DNA of 20,859 bases from JBFELU01 sp041572755 (GTDB lineage: Bacteria > Actinomycetota > Acidimicrobiia > Spongiisociales > UBA11373). Where the stretch lies: NCBI GenBank assembly GCA_041572755.1, contig JBFFRY010000035.1, forward strand, positions 1-20,859, given 5' to 3'. The position numbers and the translations under genes were made by a program. Shown here one piece after another: positions 1 to 5,863 of this stretch. The notes below the pieces were generated by a model that was given only the letters and a program-made list of their open reading frames with translations, was not told the DNA's origin and ran no database searches. How positions within the stretch are numbered: position 1 is the stretch's first letter; every line of letters begins with the position of its first letter.

Positions 1-119
1 ACGGGCACGATGTGCAGGGCTTTCAGCGCCGCCACCGCTTCGGCGGCCCCGGGCTTCACCTCGTCGGAGACGGCCAGGAGCCCTTCGAAGGCGCCGTCCG
101 GCGTCCGCACGAGCTTCAT
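1..119 (-). CDS. Unidentified protein, N-terminal 39 residues only (runs off the window)
   Basis: The minus-strand frame opens with an ATG at 119-117 and stays open to the window edge. The start is supported by a strong Shine-Dalgarno (GGAGGTGG, minus strand, 137-130) about 10 nt upstream, and an in-frame stop lies further upstream. The visible peptide begins MKLVRTPDGAFEG and continues DEVKPGAAEAVAALKAL. That second stretch loosely recalls the helix before the TGD motif in HAD/P-type ATPase phosphorylation domains. An ATPase would need hundreds of residues upstream, so I do not assign it. The gene is divergent from the MerB-like gene at 241. The function is unknown. Confidence 0.5.
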   Translation of the reverse strand, partial: MKLVRTPDGAFEGLLAVSDEVKPGAAEAVAALKALHIVP

Positions 120-227
120 TGCGCCGACTCCACCTCCGACACCCTAGGTCGCCGCAACCGGCGTTTCGCTGTCGTCGCACCCTTTGCTCAGGGCTCGGCC
201 CTCGGGCCACCACCCTCCGGATCCTGA

Positions 228-233
228 TAGCGT
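228..233 (+). promoter_or_regulatory. Possible -10 box (TAGCGT) for a leaderless merB-like mRNA
   Basis: TAGCGT fits the TAnnnT actinobacterial -10 pattern. It ends 7 nt before the GTG at 241, the spacing expected when transcription starts at or next to the start codon. No convincing Shine-Dalgarno precedes this GTG. No -35 was recognised, so this is a weak call. Confidence 0.3.
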
Positions 234-240
234 CGGCGGG

Positions 241-990
241 GTGAGCGACTCGGTGCTGATGCGACGCAAATGGGGGATGGTCCGGGTCCCCGGGTTCCTG
301 TGGCGCCGAGGCTTGCAAGCCGAGGCGCGCCGCTCCCGTCGGCGCCTCGAGTTCATGACGGCCGATCACCACGCCGTCCGGGATTTCGTGGTGCTCGAGG
401 TGGCTCGTCGCGACACACCCGTCGAACCGGAAGAGATCGCCGTCGGTACCGGTCTCGACGGGAATCGGGTGGCCGCGGTGCTCGACGACCTGGAGCGCAA
501 CCTCACCTTCTGCTTCCGCAGCGACGGACGGCGGGTGGACTGGGCGTATCCGGTTGCCGCGGCCGCCACCCCCCACCGCATCACCCTCGACACCGGGGAC
601 CGATTCTTCGGAGCCTGAGGCATCGATGCGGTTGCCGTGCCCTTCGTGCAAGGGCACCTCACCGGGCGAGGGGTCACCGCCACGATCTCCACCGAGTGCG
701 CCCACTGTGCACGGCCGATGGAGTTGGAGATCGATTCGACGTTGCGACATCGGGTGCTGACTCCGGGAGCCGAGCCGCTGGTGTCGACACCGTTCGTGGA
801 CGTGAGCGCTCTGGGGCCGAGCATCATCGACGGCTTCTGACGCCGCAGCCTGTTCTTCTGGTCAGAGGAGCATGCCCGCCACCATCGGCCCCCGGTCCGG
901 GGTGGGTATTGGACTCTCGATCAGGCGGCTCGTCTCACCGAATCGACCCAGGCGGCGCTGTTCGCCTTCCCCCGTCGGACCGGGCCGTAG
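241..990 (+). CDS. MerB-like (organomercurial lyase family) protein with two in-frame TGA codons, candidate double selenoprotein
   Basis: Read through TGA at 616-618 and 838-840, the frame ends at TAG 988-990 and gives 249 residues, against about 212 for classical MerB. MerB cleaves carbon-mercury bonds using two cysteines and an aspartate. Residues 38-90 form a winged-helix-like region. The segment around residues 123-129 reads RFFGA-(TGA)-GID, matching MerB's Cys96 with Asp99 three residues on (here Asp129). Cys153 and Cys156 form a CxxC. The second TGA (residue 200) sits in IIDGF-(TGA)-RRSLFFWSEEHA, where the family carries the second catalytic cysteine (Cys159 region of MerB). The 50 codons after it look family-like and uninterrupted. 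Other cysteines in the gene use TGC/TGT. TGA is an ordinary stop elsewhere in the window, so global reassignment is excluded. GTG 241 was chosen because conserved-looking sequence lies before ATG 355, which is the alternative start. A decayed pseudogene or a Cys-inserting UGA suppressor tRNA are the alternatives. Confidence 0.72.
637..657 (+). promoter_or_regulatory. Candidate bacterial SECIS hairpin for the first TGA
   Basis: GTGCCCTT (637-644) pairs perfectly with AAGGGCAC (650-657) around the 5-nt loop CGTGC, which carries the GT dinucleotide SelB favours. The loop begins 26 nt after the TGA at 616-618, inside the usual 16-37 nt window. TGAGG (616-620) can also pair with CCTCA (657-661), closing a longer helix at the codon, as in known bacterial elements; this shares one base with the upper stem. 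The stem also encodes protein, so part of the pairing may be chance. Confidence 0.55.
851..872 (+). promoter_or_regulatory. Candidate bacterial SECIS hairpin for the second TGA
   Basis: TGTTCTTCT (851-859) pairs with AGAGGAGCA (864-872) over nine pairs, two of them G-U, around the tetraloop GGTC (860-863). The loop starts 19 nt after the TGA at 838-840. The apical loop of the E. coli fdhF SECIS is also GGUC, at nearly the same distance. The stem encodes the conserved LFFWSEEHA segment, so the protein constraint contributes to its sequence. Confidence 0.6.
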
Positions 991-1092
991 ACCCCACTTC
1001 GTCGGCGGCTTCCCGTGGGACTTCCGGGCCGCAGGGGTCTTCACTCCGTCGGACGGTATTGATACAACCTCGGGGCCCGACCGAGGAGCCGC

Positions 1093-1614
1093 GTGTCGAG
1101 ATCACAATGGGCCGGCGCCACACTGCTGGTCGCCGTTGCGGTGGGGGCCGGCGCCTGGTTCGGCCGATCGGGGCCCGAGCCTCCACCGATGACGGTGACC
1201 CGGTCCCCGAGATCGGAGTCCCTCACCATCCACGTCTCCGGTGAGGTGCGGATTCCCGGTCTGGTGGCGGTTCCGGCGGGTTCCCGGGTGGCGGATGCGA
1301 TCGTGGCCGCCGGTGGGGCGCTGCCGGCCGCCGATCTGGGGGCACTCAACCTGGCGGCACCACTCGCCGACGGCCAGCATCTGGTGGTGCCCGCGTTCGG
1401 CTCGAGCGGGTCGGGCACCGATCGGGTCCGGGTCAACACGGCCGGATCGGCGGAACTCGAGGCACTCCCGGGTGTGGGCCCGGTGCTGGCGACCCGGATC
1501 GTCGAGTATCGGACGGCCCACGGACCTTTCGCCCTCGTCGAGGACCTTTTGGCCGTTCCCGGGATCGGGGAAGCCAAGCTCGCTGCGCTGCGGGACTCGG
1601 TTCTGGTTCCCTGA
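1093..1614 (+). CDS. comEA: ComEA-like DNA-binding competence protein
   Basis: This 173-residue protein binds incoming double-stranded DNA at the outer face of the membrane and passes it to the ComEC channel. Residues 7-24 form a single N-terminal membrane anchor. An SLBB-type domain covers about 43-100 (IHVSGEVRIPGLVAVPAGSR). A helix-hairpin-helix pair covers about 111-170, with the typical VNTAGSAELEALPGVGPVLA and VPGIGEAKL repeats that contact the DNA backbone. The start is GTG; an earlier start would run into non-conserved sequence. comEC begins one base after the stop, so the two are one transcription unit. Order and domain content match the standard actinobacterial comEA-comEC pair. Confidence 0.93.
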   Translation: MSRSQWAGATLLVAVAVGAGAWFGRSGPEPPPMTVTRSPRSESLTIHVSGEVRIPGLVAVPAGSRVADAIVAAGGALPAADLGALNLAAPLADGQHLVVPAFGSSGSGTDRVRVNTAGSAELEALPGVGPVLATRIVEYRTAHGPFALVEDLLAVPGIGEAKLAALRDSVLVP

Positions 1615-1615
1615 C

Positions 1616-3709
1616 GTGTCCCGTTCGGCCCGGGCCGCCGTGATCGTGGCGGCGGCGACCTGGTTCGGGGCGCTGTGTGGTCCCCGGTGGGTGCTGCTCC
1701 CGTGGGTCGGGGCGGCGGGCGCGCTCGCGATGAGCCGGCGGCCGCTGGCGGTGATGGTGGCCGGTGCCCTCATCGCCGGTGGGCTCTCCGGCCTGGCGGC
1801 ACATGCCCGGACCGAGCGCACCCACCGGGCGACGGTTCCCGAGGGGGTGGTCACCCTTGCCGGGCGGGCGGCCACGGACTCGGCGGAGGGGGAACGGCAG
1901 CCATATTTCCGGCTGGAGCCCGATCACCTGCATCGAGACGGGTGGGTGTCCTGGGAAGGGCCGGCGATCGGGGTGTCCGGCGTCGGGGTGGTGGTGGCCG
2001 GGGACCGGGTGATCGTGACCGGCCGCCTGGTTGCCCGGGCTTCGACCGTGCGCGGCGATCCGGTCGCCGGATGGCTGGAAGCCGACCGGCTCGACGTCGT
2101 GCGGGGATCAGACGATCCCTGGTTTCGGGCGGGGAACCTGTTGCGCCGCCGAGTGCTCGATGCGCTTCCCGAGTCTGCCGTCAGACCGGAGGCGGCCCTG
2201 CTCGCGGGGTTCCTGATCGGGGAGACCGGTGATGTGCCGGACTCGGATCTGGAAGCCTTGCGGCGGACTGGGTTGGCCCACTTCGTCGCCGTTTCAGGGA
2301 GCAACGTCGCTCTCTTCCTGGCCGCATGGTGGCTGGCCGCCGGACCGCTCGCCTGGGGGCCGCGACGGAGAGCAGTGTTGGGCCTGGTGGGTCTGGCCGT
2401 CTTCGTCGTCGCGACCCGGTGGGAGCCGTCGGTGGTGCGGGCGGCGGCCATGGCGGGGCTGGTGCTGGGGGGGCGGCTGGCCGGCGTGGTCGTGGACGGA
2501 TGGGTCGCCCTCGGAGGAGCGGCGACCCTGCTGCTGCTCCTGTCGGGCGATTTGGCTTTCGACGTCGGGTTTCAGCTCTCGGCCGCCGCGACCGCCGGTG
2601 TTCTGGCGGGAGCCGGCCTCGGTGGGTCACGACGTCCCCGTCTCCTTTGGCAAGCACTGGCGGCCACCGCGTCGGCCCAGGTGGCGGTGGCGCCCCTCCT
2701 CTTGGTGCACTTCGGCACCGTGTCGCTGGTGGCGCCCCTGGCCAATCTGATCGCCTCACCTCTCGTGGGGCTGGCCACCGCGCTCGGCGGGTTGGGGGTT
2801 GCCACCGGGGCGGCACCCCTCACCGGACTCGGCATGTTGTCGGCTCGCGCCGTTCTCGGTGTGGCACGCAGCATGCGCCATCTTCCTCAGCTCGGGCCCA
2901 TCGGCGTGGCGACCGTCGCCGCGGGCCTCGCTGCCGCTTTGCGGCCCGGGTTGCGGCCGGTGATGGCCGTGGTCTCGGCGCTGGCCTTGATGGGTGTGGT
3001 CGTCTCCCAGGGCCGGCCGCCCTCAGGGCCCGAGCTGCGGGTGCTCGATGTCGGGCAGGGCGATGCCATCGTGCTGAGGAGCCCGGACGGGGCGGTGGTG
3101 CTGGTCGACGGTGGTCCCGACCCCGGCGTGTTGCAGGGGAAGCTCTTCTCGCTGGGGGTGCGCCGCATCGATCTCCTCGTGATCACGCATCGTCATGCGG
3201 ATCACACCGGGGGCCTGGCGGCTGTGGGCCGGATCTTCGACGTGCGCCGGGTGTGGCACCCGGGTGATCCTGAAATCGATCTGGGGGCCATCGGCGGCGG
3301 GGCGACGACCGAGGAGGCACGGCCGGGTCTCCGGGCCCGGGTGGGGTGGTTTGAGCTCGATGTGCTGGGGCCCCGGCGCCGCTACGCCTCACCCAACGAT
3401 GAGTCGGTGGTGCTGCTCGTGACGGCCGCCGGAGGAACGGCACTGCTGGCCGGCGATGTCGAGGTGGCGGCGCAGCGGGACCTGGGCCCGGTGGCGGTCG
3501 ACGTGCTCAAGGTGCCTCATCAGGGGGCCGCCACGAGCGATCCGGAATGGCTGGCGGCGACGTCACCCCGGGTGGCGGTGATCAGCGTGGGACCCAACGA
3601 CTTCGGCCATCCCGATCCGGGTGTGATCGCGGTGCTGGAGAGCGGGGGAGCTGAGGTACTGCGAACCGACCTCGAGGGTGACGTCGTGGTGCGATTCGAT
3701 CGACCGTGA
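1616..3709 (+). CDS. comEC: ComEC/Rec2-family DNA uptake channel with metallo-beta-lactamase domain
   Basis: At 697 residues, this is the polytopic inner-membrane protein that carries single-stranded DNA into the cytoplasm. An N-terminal pair of hydrophobic stretches flanks a soluble OB-like region. The competence domain carries the family hallmark GLAHFVAVSGSNVAL near residue 225, followed by many membrane helices and QLSAAATAG. The C-terminal third (from about 470) is a metallo-beta-lactamase-type domain with LDVGQGDA, the metal motif HRHADH at 525-530, AGDVE and PHQGA. This domain is proposed to degrade the non-transported strand. GTG 1616 was chosen because it abuts the comEA stop; the frame is open further upstream but lies inside comEA. 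It converges on the small gene at 3725. Confidence 0.94.
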   Translation: MSRSARAAVIVAAATWFGALCGPRWVLLPWVGAAGALAMSRRPLAVMVAGALIAGGLSGLAAHARTERTHRATVPEGVVTLAGRAATDSAEGERQPYFRLEPDHLHRDGWVSWEGPAIGVSGVGVVVAGDRVIVTGRLVARASTVRGDPVAGWLEADRLDVVRGSDDPWFRAGNLLRRRVLDALPESAVRPEAALLAGFLIGETGDVPDSDLEALRRTGLAHFVAVSGSNVALFLAAWWLAAGPLAWGPRRRAVLGLVGLAVFVVATRWEPSVVRAAAMAGLVLGGRLAGVVVDGWVALGGAATLLLLLSGDLAFDVGFQLSAAATAGVLAGAGLGGSRRPRLLWQALAATASAQVAVAPLLLVHFGTVSLVAPLANLIASPLVGLATALGGLGVATGAAPLTGLGMLSARAVLGVARSMRHLPQLGPIGVATVAAGLAAALRPGLRPVMAVVSALALMGVVVSQGRPPSGPELRVLDVGQGDAIVLRSPDGAVVLVDGGPDPGVLQGKLFSLGVRRIDLLVITHRHADHTGGLAAVGRIFDVRRVWHPGDPEIDLGAIGGGATTEEARPGLRARVGWFELDVLGPRRRYASPNDESVVLLVTAAGGTALLAGDVEVAAQRDLGPVAVDVLKVPHQGAATSDPEWLAATSPRVAVISVGPNDFGHPDPGVIAVLESGGAEVLRTDLEGDVVVRFDRP

Positions 3710-3724
3710 GGCCGGCGGATGGAG

Positions 3725-3925
3725 TCAGGCCCGGTTGGCCTCGTACTCGCTGGTGAACTGACCGCGAAAGCGGGGGAAACGGACCGGAGCGTGCAGGTAG
3801 CAGTATTCCGCCGTGTTGTAGCGGGAGAGACGGGTGATGCAGCCGTTCTCGGAGCAGGCGCGGTTGGATGCCCGCGCGGTGGGGCCGGTTCCCGGCGTGG
3901 GTCGTCGGGCGGTCAAGTGTGGCAC
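3725..3925 (-). CDS. Small Cys/His protein, probable zinc-binding knuckle
   Basis: This is a 66-residue protein of unknown function. The core has Cys24-x4-Cys29, then TRLSRYN, then Cys42-x2-His45, a spacing that suggests one zinc site. The N-terminal 20 residues are Pro/Arg/Thr-rich and probably disordered. I recall similar short proteins with a C..C-TRLSRYN-C..H core in other Actinobacteria, but I cannot name a family. The GTG start is supported by GGGAGG (minus strand, 3938-3933) with a 7-nt spacer. It is divergent from holA and tail-to-tail with comEC. A regulatory or translation-linked role would be a guess. Confidence 0.72.
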   Translation of the reverse strand: MPHLTARRPTPGTGPTARASNRACSENGCITRLSRYNTAEYCYLHAPVRFPRFRGQFTSEYEANRA

Positions 3926-3996
3926 TGATCTGCCTCCCGTATTTCTCCTATCAGCATAGTGGAAATATGGAAGGGCCGATCCACCTCGGGCCCGGC

Positions 3997-4002
3997 TACC
4001 GT
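3997..4002 (+). promoter_or_regulatory. Possible -10 box (TACCGT) for leaderless holA mRNA
   Basis: TACCGT matches TAnnnT and ends 6 nt before the holA ATG at 4009. No Shine-Dalgarno precedes that ATG. A leaderless transcript would explain both facts. There is no recognisable -35. Confidence 0.35.
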
Positions 4003-4008
4003 GGCGCC

Positions 4009-5007
4009 ATGAAGCCGGTCCTCGCAGTCACCGGGCCCCGCGATGCCGGACCGGGCGAACGTCACGAGATGCTGAGGCGGGCAAACGCCCTGCTCGACCA
4101 GTGGAAGGTCGAAGGCACCGAACGCTTCGATGTGCCCGGGCGAGGCAGTGGTGAGGAAGCCGAAGGGGGCGCGCTCCGGCCCGCTCTCGAGGCGCTGGTT
4201 CCCGCGCTCCAGAGCGGATCGCTGTTCGGGGGCCTGCGGGGGGTCCTGATCGTCGATGCCCACCATCTGCTCAAGGCCGAGGCCGAGATCATCGCCGATC
4301 TCACAACGGCCGTGGATGGGGGTTCATCGGTGGTGGTGTTCGTCTCCGAGGGGGCCCTCCCCGCTCCCCTGTCGGGGGCCGTGAAGGAGCGCGGCGAGAC
4401 GGTCACCGTCAAGAAGCTGCGGGAGCGGGATGCGGCCGACTGGCTGGGCAATGAGGCGCGTGGTCGAGGCATCAAGATGGAACCCGAGGCGGCCGCGGGG
4501 TTGCTCGCCCGTTTCGGCTCCGACATCGCCTCGATGGCGGCAGCGCTCGATCAACTCGAGACGATCGACGGTCCGGTGACGGTCGCCGACGTGACGGCCC
4601 GCTTCCGCAACCGGCCCGACGAGCCGATGTGGCACTACTCCGATGCGGTGGCGTCGGGTGATGTGGGTGAGGCCCTCCGTCGCCTCGCCGACTTCCTCAC
4701 CCACGGCCATCCGCTGCAGTTGCTCGCCTTCATGGAGCACGACCTCCGCCGCCGTTCATTGGCGGCGGCCGCCCCCGACATCGACACCCTCGCCACCTGG
4801 ACGGGGAGCCGCAGCGACCACTACCCGACCGTCAAGGCATGGCGACAGCGGGACCGGGTCCCCGATGACCGGCTGCGCCGGTCGCTCGATGCCCTGTCGC
4901 GGGCCGATCTCGAGCTGAAGACGGCGCCCGAAGAGACCCACCGGGTCACCTTGGAGAGGCTCACGGTCGCCCTGGCGCGGTGGTACGGGGCCCGGGGAGC
5001 CGGCTGA
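4009..5007 (+). CDS. holA: DNA polymerase III delta subunit
   Basis: This 332-residue protein is the clamp-loader subunit that opens the beta sliding clamp. The N-terminal AAA+-like region includes SLFGGLRGVLIVDAHHLL and then VVVFVSEG, followed by the helical lid (ARGRGIKMEPEAAAGLLARFGSDIASMAAALDQLE) and the collar domain beginning near FRNRPDEPMWHYSDAV. C-terminal features such as LELKTAPEETHRVTLERLTVALA are characteristic. As usual for delta, there is no functional Walker A. ATG 4009 was chosen because MKPVLAVTG begins the family-like sequence, and the upstream open frame overlaps the divergent small gene. It converges on greA with a 7-base gap. Confidence 0.92.
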   Translation: MKPVLAVTGPRDAGPGERHEMLRRANALLDQWKVEGTERFDVPGRGSGEEAEGGALRPALEALVPALQSGSLFGGLRGVLIVDAHHLLKAEAEIIADLTTAVDGGSSVVVFVSEGALPAPLSGAVKERGETVTVKKLRERDAADWLGNEARGRGIKMEPEAAAGLLARFGSDIASMAAALDQLETIDGPVTVADVTARFRNRPDEPMWHYSDAVASGDVGEALRRLADFLTHGHPLQLLAFMEHDLRRRSLAAAAPDIDTLATWTGSRSDHYPTVKAWRQRDRVPDDRLRRSLDALSRADLELKTAPEETHRVTLERLTVALARWYGARGAG

Positions 5008-5014
5008 ACCGGTT

Positions 5015-5494
5015 CTAGCCCTCGAAGGGGCGGATGGAGACGACTTCCAGGGCGAACGCCCCACCGGGCGCCTCGTAGGAGACGGTCTCGCCGACGACGG
5101 CACCCAGGAGGGCCTCGCCGAGCGGGCTGGTGGGAGAAGCCAGCAGGAACTCGGGGACCTTGTTCTCGGGTGGGGCGACGAAGAAATCGCTCTCATCGCC
5201 GTCACCGTCCCGCACGGTCACCACGCAGCCGACTTCGACCTGCTCGGTGGCGACGACGTCCCGCACCTCGGCGGTGTCGAGCAGCGCGCGGATCTTGCGG
5301 ATCCGGGCCTCCATCAAACCCTGCTCGTTCTTGGCGGCCTCGTAGTCGGCGTTCTCCCTGATATCGCCGTGGGAGCGGGCCTCGGCGATGCGCTCGGCCA
5401 TGTGGAGCCGGCCCTCGGTGGTGAGCTCCTCGAACTCGTCGATGAGGCGCTGGTGGGCCGCAGGGGTCAGCCAGGTGGCTTGTCGTTCATCCAT
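5015..5494 (-). CDS. greA: Transcript cleavage factor GreA
   Basis: This 159-residue protein enters the RNA polymerase secondary channel and stimulates cleavage of backtracked RNA. The N-terminal coiled coil covers about residues 10-80 and carries the tip motif HGDIRENADY. Its acidic residues Asp44 and Glu47 correspond to the catalytic pair at the GreA tip. The C-terminal FKBP-like domain includes SPTSPLGEALLGAVVGETVSY, a clear Gre signature. Length matches the family. It lies 12 nt downstream of rpsT on the same strand and is probably co-transcribed. greA placed between holA and rpsT is not the arrangement I would expect in most Actinobacteria. Confidence 0.94.
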   Translation of the reverse strand: MDERQATWLTPAAHQRLIDEFEELTTEGRLHMAERIAEARSHGDIRENADYEAAKNEQGLMEARIRKIRALLDTAEVRDVVATEQVEVGCVVTVRDGDGDESDFFVAPPENKVPEFLLASPTSPLGEALLGAVVGETVSYEAPGGAFALEVVSIRPFEG

Positions 5495-5506
5495 GATGGC
5501 GGGGAC

Positions 5507-5773
5507 TCAACCGAGGAGATCGGCGACCCGATGCTCGAGCTGCGACTTGCGCCGAGCCGCCGTCCGCTTGTGCATCATGCCCTTGCCGACTGCGATGTCG
5601 ATGCGGCTCTGGGCCAGTTTGAGGGCGGCGCGAGCACCGTCGGCGTCGCCGGACTCGGCGGCCTCGACGGCGCGCCGCGAACGAGTCCTGATTTCGGAGC
5701 GAAGCGCTTGATTGCGCTTGCGCCGTTTCTCGTTCTGGCGGTTCCGCTTGATCTGAGATGCAATGTTGGCCAT
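5507..5773 (-). CDS. rpsT: Small ribosomal subunit protein bS20
   Basis: This 88-residue, strongly basic helical protein binds 16S rRNA early in 30S assembly. It begins MANIASQIKRNRQNEKRRKRN and contains the conserved GKGMMHKRTAARRKSQLEHRV segment near the C-terminus, both diagnostic for S20. ATG 5773 is the family start. It is transcribed away from lepA and leads into greA. The promoter described at 5808-5836 would give a leader of roughly 28 nt. No strong Shine-Dalgarno is visible. bS20 is known to autoregulate in E. coli, but nothing in this short leader shows that here. Confidence 0.96.
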   Translation of the reverse strand: MANIASQIKRNRQNEKRRKRNQALRSEIRTRSRRAVEAAESGDADGARAALKLAQSRIDIAVGKGMMHKRTAARRKSQLEHRVADLLG

Positions 5774-5807
5774 GACAAGACGCCCATCGGTTCTTGGGGA
5801 CGGAGGG

Positions 5808-5836
5808 AATATAGCACCGGTCGGTCGCCACTACAA
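5808..5836 (-). promoter_or_regulatory. Promoter for rpsT-greA
   Basis: On the minus strand, TTGTAG (5836-5831) and TATATT (5813-5808) are separated by exactly 17 bases, a good sigma-70-type match at the -10 and a partial one at the -35. It points to rpsT. The -35 shares bases with the TACAAT box facing lepA. Confidence 0.5.
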
Positions 5837-5837
5837 T
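5832..5837 (+). promoter_or_regulatory. -10 box (TACAAT) for lepA
   Basis: TACAAT is a five-of-six match to the -10 consensus and lies 26 nt before the lepA GTG. No good -35 is visible. It overlaps the -35 of the opposing rpsT promoter. Confidence 0.4.
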
Positions 5838-5863
5838 GCCGGCCCGTTCCCCCCGGAGCTTCT

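Noticed and set aside
241..618. Treating the MerB-like region as a short complete protein ending at the first TGA, with a second small gene at 637-840
   Set aside because: The two pieces are in the same frame, separated only by the TGA plus contiguous MerB-like sequence. Neither alone contains the catalytic set, and the family-like sequence also continues past the second TGA.
620..629. Palindrome GCATCGATGC just after the first TGA as a regulatory site
   Set aside because: It is inside coding sequence and as a hairpin would have only 3 bp with a 4-nt loop. It is better seen as unpaired or internal-loop sequence below the SECIS-like stem.
241..990. Genome-wide reassignment of TGA
   Set aside because: comEA, comEC, holA, greA, rpsT, lepA, hrcA and others in this window end with TGA at the expected family lengths.
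270..1244. 324-codon open frame overlapping the MerB-like gene and comEA
   Set aside because: It is an Arg/Pro/Gly-rich translation typical of an out-of-frame read in GC-rich DNA, with no family resemblance, and both overlapping frames have strong homology features.
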